A stretch of 64,000 bases of DNA from JAHEIJ01 sp040235565 (GTDB lineage Bacteria; Pseudomonadota; Gammaproteobacteria; UBA6429; Thiohalophilaceae). The stretch spans positions 1 to 64,000 of the forward strand of contig JBECLA010000062.1 in the NCBI GenBank assembly GCA_040235565.1, read 5' to 3'. Each line of letters starts with the position of its first letter. The stretch's first letter is position 1. This document shows, one piece after another, positions 58,403 through 64,000 of this stretch. The position numbers were made by a program, and so were the translations under genes. The notes below the pieces were generated by a model. The model saw nothing but the letters and a program-made list of their open reading frames with translations, was not told where the DNA came from and did no database searches.

Positions 58403-60709
58403 GTGGCGCAGGCGAGTCAAAAACTCAGCGAACGGACCCCCTTAGCCAGCCATTTGCGGCGTGGCTTGCGGGAAGGGGCCCTGTTCATCTTCGGTTTCGG
58501 GGCGATTTATTTCTTTATGGCCCTGGGCAGTTTCCATCCTGCCGATCCCGGTTGGTCGACCAGCGGCCTGCAGGAAGGGCGGATTGCCAACATGGGTGGC
58601 CCGGTCGGGGCCTGGTTTGCTGACGTATTCCTGACCTTGTTTGGTTACCTGGCCTACCTGTTTCCACTGATGGTGGGTTATACCGGCTGGCTGTTATTTC
58701 AGGATCGCCGCTCCGAGTCGCCGTTTGATATGCGGGCGTTTGGCCTGCGCACCGGCGGCTTTATCCTGACGGTAGCGGCGGGCTGTGGCCTGGCCAGCCT
58801 GCACGACACCGCGCTGATCAGCCCCTTGCCGGTGAATGCCGGCGGGATTCTGGGAGACTTTGTCGGCGGCGTCATGAAGGATGCGTTCAGTTTTCTCGGG
58901 GCCACCTTGTTGTTGCTGGCACTGTTTTTCAGCGGCTTCACGCTGGCCACCAATTTATCCTGGTTGAAATTCATGGATCTGACCGGCGCACTCACCCTGC
59001 ATGCGCTGGCCTGGTCGCGGGGTCGCGTTACCGCGCTGCGTGAATTGATTCAGGCTCGCCGCGCCAAACGCGAACGCGAATCCACCTACCGGGTGAGAGT
59101 CGAGCCCAAGGTAGAACAACAGGTGAAGCGGCCCCCGCCGGTGATCAAGAAACCGGAGAAGCCCGTCAAGCAGAGCGACCGGGTGGAACGTGAGAAACAG
59201 GTGCCCCTGTTTGTCACTGAAATGGATTCCGCCCTGCCGGCACTGTCGTTGCTGGATGAGGCGACGCCCAATAAATATCGCATGTCGGAAGAGGCCTTAC
59301 AGGCCATGTCGCGCCTGGTAGAAAGTAAATTGCGTGACTTCGGCGTCGAGGTGCAGGTCGAAGAGGTCCACCCCGGTCCGGTGATCACGCGGTTTGAACT
59401 GCAGCCCGCTCCCGGGGTCAAGGTCAGCCAGATCACCAACCTGGCCAAAGACCTGGCGCGCTCGCTGTCTGCCATCAGCGTGCGGGTGGTGGAAGTGATA
59501 CCAGGCAAGACCACGGTGGGTCTGGAGATTCCCAATGAGCAACGCGAAATCGTGCGGTTGAGCGAAGCCCTGAAATCCAGTCAATTTGCCGATGCCAAAT
59601 CGCCGCTGACGCTGGCGCTGGGCAAGGACATCAGCGGTCAACCGGCGGTGGCGGATCTGGCACGCATGCCGCACTTACTGGTGGCCGGTACCACCGGGGC
59701 AGGGAAGTCCGTGGCCCTGAACGCCATGATTCTCAGTTTGCTGTATAACGCCGCCCCCAAGGATGTGCGTTTGATTCTGATCGATCCGAAGATGCTCGAA
59801 TTGTCTGTCTATGACGGCATCCCACATCTGTTGGCCCCGGTCGTCACCGACATGAAAGAAGCCGCCAATGCCCTGCGCTGGTGTGTGGCGGAAATGGATC
59901 AACGCTACAGGCTGATGGCCGCACTCAAGGTCCGCAACATCAGCGGTTTTAATCGCAAGGTCATGGAAGCCAGGGCCGCCAAAAAGCCCATCATGGACCC
60001 CCTCCATCCGGCCGACTCCGAATTGCCGCCACAAGAGCTGCAACCGATGCCTTACATCGTGGTGGTGGTGGATGAGCTGGCTGACATGATGATGGTGGTG
60101 GGCAAGAAAGTGGAAGAGCTGATCGCCCGTCTGGCGCAGAAAGCCCGGGCCTCCGGGATCCATTTGGTTCTCGCCACGCAGCGTCCCTCGGTGGATGTCT
60201 TGACCGGGCTGATCAAGTCCAATATTCCGACCCGAATCGCCTTCCAGGTGTCTTCACGGGTGGATTCACGCACCATTCTGGACCAGATGGGCGCGGAGCA
60301 ATTACTTGGTCATGGCGACATGTTGTATCTGCCACCGGGAACGGCGGTCCCGATCCGGATTCACGGTGCCTTCGTGGATGATCACGAAGTCCACAAAGTG
60401 GTGGATAGTTTGAAGAAGAGTGGTCGGCCTCAATACATCGAGGAAGTCGTGGCGGGATCACCCGAAACCGATGCGGCGGGCATGCCGGGTATCGATAGTG
60501 ATACCGAGGCCGATCCGCTGTATGACCAGGCCGTGCGAATTGTGACTGAAACCCGCCGCGCCTCCATTTCAGGGGTGCAGCGCCGGTTGAAGATCGGTTA
60601 CAACCGGGCGGCACGGATGGTTGAAGCCATGGAACAGGCCGGGATCGTCGGTCCGCTGGAAAGCAATGGCAATCGCGAAGTCCTGGCGCCACCCCCACCG
60701 GAAGATTGA
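58403..60709 (+). CDS. ftsK: FtsK, DNA translocase of cell division
   Basis: A 768-residue DNA pump. Four membrane helices occupy the first 200 residues, followed by a short charged linker (about 215-275), the alpha-beta motor domain with Walker A GTTGAGKS (about residues 430-437) and the C-terminal gamma winged helix that reads KOPS (RRLKIGYNRAARMVEAMEQ). The linker is far shorter than in E. coli FtsK. Starts with GTG. Its stop overlaps the lolA start. Confidence 0.94.
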   Translation: MAQASQKLSERTPLASHLRRGLREGALFIFGFGAIYFFMALGSFHPADPGWSTSGLQEGRIANMGGPVGAWFADVFLTLFGYLAYLFPLMVGYTGWLLFQDRRSESPFDMRAFGLRTGGFILTVAAGCGLASLHDTALISPLPVNAGGILGDFVGGVMKDAFSFLGATLLLLALFFSGFTLATNLSWLKFMDLTGALTLHALAWSRGRVTALRELIQARRAKRERESTYRVRVEPKVEQQVKRPPPVIKKPEKPVKQSDRVEREKQVPLFVTEMDSALPALSLLDEATPNKYRMSEEALQAMSRLVESKLRDFGVEVQVEEVHPGPVITRFELQPAPGVKVSQITNLAKDLARSLSAISVRVVEVIPGKTTVGLEIPNEQREIVRLSEALKSSQFADAKSPLTLALGKDISGQPAVADLARMPHLLVAGTTGAGKSVALNAMILSLLYNAAPKDVRLILIDPKMLELSVYDGIPHLLAPVVTDMKEAANALRWCVAEMDQRYRLMAALKVRNISGFNRKVMEARAAKKPIMDPLHPADSELPPQELQPMPYIVVVVDELADMMMVVGKKVEELIARLAQKARASGIHLVLATQRPSVDVLTGLIKSNIPTRIAFQVSSRVDSRTILDQMGAEQLLGHGDMLYLPPGTAVPIRIHGAFVDDHEVHKVVDSLKKSGRPQYIEEVVAGSPETDAAGMPGIDSDTEADPLYDQAVRIVTETRRASISGVQRRLKIGYNRAARMVEAMEQAGIVGPLESNGNREVLAPPPPED

Positions 60710-61314
60710 TGCACATGAAATTTTTGCTGGTTATTTTTTCTGTCTTGGTAAGTGTTCAGGTGCAGGCGCAAAGTCTGCAAACGCGTTTCTCCGGGCTCGA
60801 CAGTTTCAGCGCCGAGTTCACCCAGAAACTGTTTGATGCCGATCAGGTCATGCAGGAAGAGAGCAGCGGTGTGTTACGGGTGCAACGACCCAACCGCTTC
60901 AATCTCGAATATCGTCAGCCATATTACCAGCTCTACATTGCTGATGGCCGGGAACTGTATTTTTATGACAAGGACCTGGAGCAGGTGACGGTGAAAGCAC
61001 AGCAAGGCATGCTGGAAAACACCCCGGCCATGCTGCTGAGTAATCCCGCCAGGCTGGATCAGCTCTATTACGTTAAATCCCTGGGCGAAGAAGAGGGATT
61101 GTTCTGGTACGAACTGACACCCAAACAGCCTGGTGGAAGTTTCGACCGTATTAATCTGGCATTCAAGAGCAACGAACTGCGTGTGATGGAATTGCAGGAC
61201 AGCTTCAGTCAAACCACGCGCCTGAGGTTCAAAAACATACAACACAATCCCGATCTCAATCCCCAGTTGTTCCGGTTCACCCCGCCCAAAGGCGTGGATG
61301 TGATCCGCCAGTAA
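60709..61314 (+). CDS. lolA: LolA, periplasmic lipoprotein carrier
   Basis: A 201-residue carrier that takes lipoproteins from LolCDE to LolB. The signal peptide is MHMKFLLVIFSVLVSVQVQA, with cleavage expected after VQA; an alternative ATG two codons later is as good. The mature part begins with LQTRFSGLDSFSAEFTQ, as in the family. The start overlaps the ftsK stop (TGATG). Order ftsK-lolA-rarA is that of E. coli. Confidence 0.95.
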   Translation: MHMKFLLVIFSVLVSVQVQAQSLQTRFSGLDSFSAEFTQKLFDADQVMQEESSGVLRVQRPNRFNLEYRQPYYQLYIADGRELYFYDKDLEQVTVKAQQGMLENTPAMLLSNPARLDQLYYVKSLGEEEGLFWYELTPKQPGGSFDRINLAFKSNELRVMELQDSFSQTTRLRFKNIQHNPDLNPQLFRFTPPKGVDVIRQ

Positions 61315-61318
61315 CGCC

Positions 61319-62680
61319 ATGGCACAGACCGACGACATGTTCGAGGCGCCGCGCCAGCTGGACGCCGACCAGAGCGTCTGGCAACCTCTGGCCGATCGCA
61401 TGCGCCCGCAAAGCCTGGATGAGATAACCGGACAGGGACATTTGCTTGGCCGCGACAAACCCCTGTATCAGGCGATTGAAGCCGGCAGGCTGCACTCGAT
61501 GATTTTCTGGGGGCCACCCGGCACCGGCAAGACCACACTCTCGCGCATGATCGCCCGCTACTGTCAGGCCGAATTCATCAGTCTCTCCGCTGTCTTGTCG
61601 GGAGTGAAAGATATTCGTGCCGCCGTTGACAAGGCACGTAGCCTGCGTGAGGTACAGGGTAGACCCAGTGTGTTGTTTGTCGACGAGGTGCATCGATTTA
61701 ACAAGGCACAACAGGATGCGTTTTTACCGTTTGTCGAAGACGGCACCGTTACCTTTATTGGGGCGACCACGGAAAATCCCTCGTTTGAACTCAATAACGC
61801 CTTGCTATCCCGCGCCCGGGTATATGTATTAAAAGCCCTGCAACCCGGGGATCTGGTTCAGGTCATCGATCGCGCGCTGAGCGACAAACAACGGGGTCTG
61901 GGGAACAAGGCCATCGAACTGGCGGATGAGTTAAAACAGCGCCTGGCGGTGATCGCCGATGGGGATGCACGCCGTGCCCTGAACCTGTTGGAAATTGCTG
62001 CTGATCTGGCCACGGAACGGGATGGTCGCAGTGTGATTTCCGAGGTCACGCTGGATGAAGTACTCAGCACGGGGGTGCGTCGTTTTGATAAACAGGGCGA
62101 AGCTTTTTATGATCAGATTTCCGCCCTGCATAAGTCAGTACGGGGTTCCGCGCCGGATGCGGCATTATACTGGCTGGTGCGAATGCTGGATGGCGGCTGC
62201 GATCCTTTATATATAGCCCGGCGAGTGGTGCGGATGGCCAGTGAGGATATCGGCAATGCCGATCCCCGCGCGCTGACCCTGGCACTGAATGCCTGGGATG
62301 TGCAGGAGCGTCTGGGCAGTCCGGAAGGGGAACTGGCCATTGCCCAGGCGGTGATTTATCTGGCTTGTGCGGCCAAGAGTAACGCTGTCTATACCGCCTT
62401 TAATCAGGCGATGGCGGAAGTAAAAGAGGCGGGTTCGGCAGAAGTGCCCCTGCATTTACGCAATGCCCCGACCCGTCTGATGAAAGAGCTCGATTACGGC
62501 AAGGCCTATCGCTACGCTCATGATGAACCGGAAGCCTACGCCGCCGGGGAAACCTATTTCCCGGAAGAAATGGGGCAACGCCAGTATTACAAACCGGTGC
62601 CGCGTGGCCTGGAAATCAAGATTGCGGAAAAACTGGCACACTTGAGAGAGTTGGACAAAAAAGCGGGTAAGAAAAGTTAA
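61319..62680 (+). CDS. rarA: Replication-associated recombination protein RarA
   Basis: A 453-residue AAA+ ATPase of the RarA/MgsA type that acts at stalled forks. Walker A is GPPGTGKTT (about 64-72), Walker B is VLFVDEVHRF, and the C-terminal tetramerisation region is complete. It starts four bases after the lolA stop. Its stop overlaps the crcB start by one base (TAATG). Confidence 0.95.
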   Translation: MAQTDDMFEAPRQLDADQSVWQPLADRMRPQSLDEITGQGHLLGRDKPLYQAIEAGRLHSMIFWGPPGTGKTTLSRMIARYCQAEFISLSAVLSGVKDIRAAVDKARSLREVQGRPSVLFVDEVHRFNKAQQDAFLPFVEDGTVTFIGATTENPSFELNNALLSRARVYVLKALQPGDLVQVIDRALSDKQRGLGNKAIELADELKQRLAVIADGDARRALNLLEIAADLATERDGRSVISEVTLDEVLSTGVRRFDKQGEAFYDQISALHKSVRGSAPDAALYWLVRMLDGGCDPLYIARRVVRMASEDIGNADPRALTLALNAWDVQERLGSPEGELAIAQAVIYLACAAKSNAVYTAFNQAMAEVKEAGSAEVPLHLRNAPTRLMKELDYGKAYRYAHDEPEAYAAGETYFPEEMGQRQYYKPVPRGLEIKIAEKLAHLRELDKKAGKKS

Positions 62681-63057
62681 TGCTCAAGCAATTGATCATG
62701 ATTGCGGCCGGTGGTGCCGCCGGATCCTTGATGCGCTTTATGCTCTCCACCGGTGTGCATCGGGTAGCGGGACGCGATTTTCCCTACGGTACCCTCAGCG
62801 TCAATGTCATCGGATCCCTGCTGATGGGCATGTTGTATATCCTGTTGATTGAACGGGCGAGTGTTGCGCTGGAATGGCGTGCCTTGTTATTGGTCGGTTT
62901 TCTTGGCGCCTTCACGACTTTTTCCACCTTTTCAATCGAAACATTGAATCTGCTTGAAAATGGCGAACTCATCAAGGCCGGGACAAACGTTTTGCTGAGC
63001 GTGTTGTTGTGTCTCCTGGCCGCCTGGTCGGGAGTGATCCTGGGGAGACATTTATGA
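62680..63057 (+). CDS. crcB: CrcB/Fluc fluoride channel
   Basis: A 125-residue membrane protein with four hydrophobic helices. The fluoride channel signatures GTLSVNVIGSLLMG (Asn) and GFLGAFTTFSTFS (Phe box) are present. It exports fluoride as a dimer. It is translated directly after rarA, and its stop overlaps the DUF190 start. No fluoride riboswitch is seen here. Confidence 0.94.
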   Translation: MLKQLIMIAAGGAAGSLMRFMLSTGVHRVAGRDFPYGTLSVNVIGSLLMGMLYILLIERASVALEWRALLLVGFLGAFTTFSTFSIETLNLLENGELIKAGTNVLLSVLLCLLAAWSGVILGRHL

Positions 63058-63359
63058 ACAACCAACAAGTCACCATGGTGCGGGTTTATCTCACCGAAGG
63101 CGAAGCGCAACTGAAGAGTTTGCTAAAGCGCTTGCGCAATTGGGAGAAACTGCGCGGTGTGACGGTGTTTCGCGGAATATCCGGTTACGGTGATTCCGGT
63201 GTGATCCACGGCGCGGATATCATTGACTTGTCAATGAACCTGCCTCTGGTGGTAGAGTTTTTCGATGACCCGGAAAAGATTCAAGTGATTGTTGATCATT
63301 TGAATGAAATCATTAAGCCGGGCCATATCGTGACCTGGTCTGCAACGGTAAATGAATAA
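63054..63359 (+). CDS. DUF190 family protein
   Basis: A 101-residue protein of the DUF190 family, which has a ferredoxin-like (GlnB/CutA-like) fold. The start overlaps the crcB stop (ATGA). Conserved segments are VRVYLTEGEAQLKSLL, FRGISGYGDSGVIHGADI and the VDHLNEII end. It often accompanies crcB. Its role in fluoride or ion handling is inferred from linkage. Confidence 0.9.
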   Translation: MNNQQVTMVRVYLTEGEAQLKSLLKRLRNWEKLRGVTVFRGISGYGDSGVIHGADIIDLSMNLPLVVEFFDDPEKIQVIVDHLNEIIKPGHIVTWSATVNE

Positions 63360-63383
63360 CGAATAATCAAAGAAAGGTAATTC

Positions 63384-64000
63384 ATGCTTGATCCCAAATT
63401 GTTACGTAGTGATCTGGACTTCTGCCAACAACAACTGGCACGACGCGGTTACGAACTGGATACCGGAATGTTTTCAGCATTGGAAGAGAAGCGCAAGGAC
63501 CTCCAGATCAGAACCCAGGAGTTGCAAAAGGAGCGTAATGCCAAATCCAAGGCAATTGGACAGGCCAAAGCCAGGGGAGAGGACGCCAGCGCGATCCTCG
63601 CGGCCGTTGCTGATCTGGGTGATGAGCTCAAGGCAGCGGAAGAAAAATTGAATACCTATCAGGTTCAGCTCAGTGACTTTTTACTGGGTATCCCCAATCT
63701 GCCGCATGAATCGACCCCCGATGGTAACAACGAAGATGACAATGTCGAAATGCGCAAGTGGGGTGAGCCACGGCAGTTTGATTTTGAGGTGCGCGATCAT
63801 GTCGATGTGGGCGAGGCCCTGGGACAACTCGACTTTGAAACCGCGGCCAAGATAACCGGTTCACGCTTCGCGGTGATGAGTGGCAGTATCGCCCGCCTGC
63901 ATCGCGCGCTGATCCAGTACATGCTGGACCTGCACACCACTGAACACGGTTATACCGAAACCTATGTACCGTATATCGTCAATGCTGACAGTCTGCGCGG
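63384..64000 (+). CDS. serS: Seryl-tRNA synthetase (5' part)
   Basis: The first 205 codons of serS, cut by the window end. The N-terminal coiled-coil tRNA-binding arm is clear (MLDPKLLRSDLDFCQQQLARR and the long KEERNAK/QAKARGE helices) and the class II core begins at about residue 115, with motif 1 around SRFAVMSGSIARLHRALIQYML. A GAAAGG ribosome binding site precedes the ATG. Order rarA-crcB-DUF190-serS resembles E. coli rarA-serS. Confidence 0.95.
   Translation, partial: MLDPKLLRSDLDFCQQQLARRGYELDTGMFSALEEKRKDLQIRTQELQKERNAKSKAIGQAKARGEDASAILAAVADLGDELKAAEEKLNTYQVQLSDFLLGIPNLPHESTPDGNNEDDNVEMRKWGEPRQFDFEVRDHVDVGEALGQLDFETAAKITGSRFAVMSGSIARLHRALIQYMLDLHTTEHGYTETYVPYIVNADSLR

Noticed and set aside
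62600..62680. Fluoride riboswitch before crcB
   Set aside because: crcB starts inside the rarA stop codon, so there is no leader, and no riboswitch-like fold was seen.

Overview
This window comes from the chromosome of a sulfur-oxidising gammaproteobacterium, probably of the Chromatiales type. The first 14.6 kb hold a near-complete reverse (oxidative) dissimilatory sulfite reductase operon with dsrEFH and dsrL, the marker genes of the oxidative direction. The right half has the gene order of a gammaproteobacterial housekeeping chromosome: acnA-hflD-mnmA-nudJ-rluE, icd, cspD-clpS-clpA-infA, bpt-aat, trxB-ald-ftsK-lolA-rarA-crcB-serS. I cannot name the genus from sequence alone. I see no rRNA, tRNA, insertion sequence, prophage or CRISPR array.

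Layout. 1-1795 (minus): a NarX-type sensor kinase and the start of a NarL-type regulator, immediately after the dsr operon. 1892-14580 (minus): dsrABEFHCMKLJOPNR, read from right to left. 14581-15081: a 500-base divergent control region with several palindromes. 15082-17733 (plus): a TauD-like dioxygenase, a 63-residue protein, an orphan Cas6-like RAMP protein, a DsrC paralogue without redox cysteines and a 69-residue protein, ending in a strong terminator. 17.8-24.6 kb: small single genes, including two more Fe(II)/2-oxoglutarate oxygenases, an FHA protein, a conserved unknown protein and a possible small RNA or leader. 24.8-29.1 kb: a MoxR ATPase, a VWA/metallopeptidase-like protein, a protein I recognise as DsrS (separated from the main operon), an unknown protein and glutaredoxin. 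29.5-31.8 kb: the ergothioneine pair egtB-egtD. 31.8-38.8 kb (minus): an M61 peptidase, a secretin-N-like protein, a GNAT protein, the ribosomal oxygenase RoxA and purB. 39-64 kb: housekeeping genes, a GGDEF/EAL protein and a dense N-degron cluster.

How the genes work together. Stored sulfur is passed through DsrE/DsrEFH and DsrC to siroheme DsrAB. DsrL supplies the NAD(P)H link, DsrMKJOP connects DsrC thiol chemistry to the quinone pool, DsrN amidates siroheme and DsrR supports maturation or expression. The genes divergent from dsrA (Cas6-like, cysteine-free DsrC, TauD-like) and the MoxR-VWA-DsrS cassette are the least explained parts and the best candidates for undescribed functions linked to sulfur oxidation. 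Other points of interest are a perfect hairpin just after dsrC, a hairpin that covers the ribosome binding site of a c-di-GMP gene, and an inverted array of heptamer repeats next to trxB.
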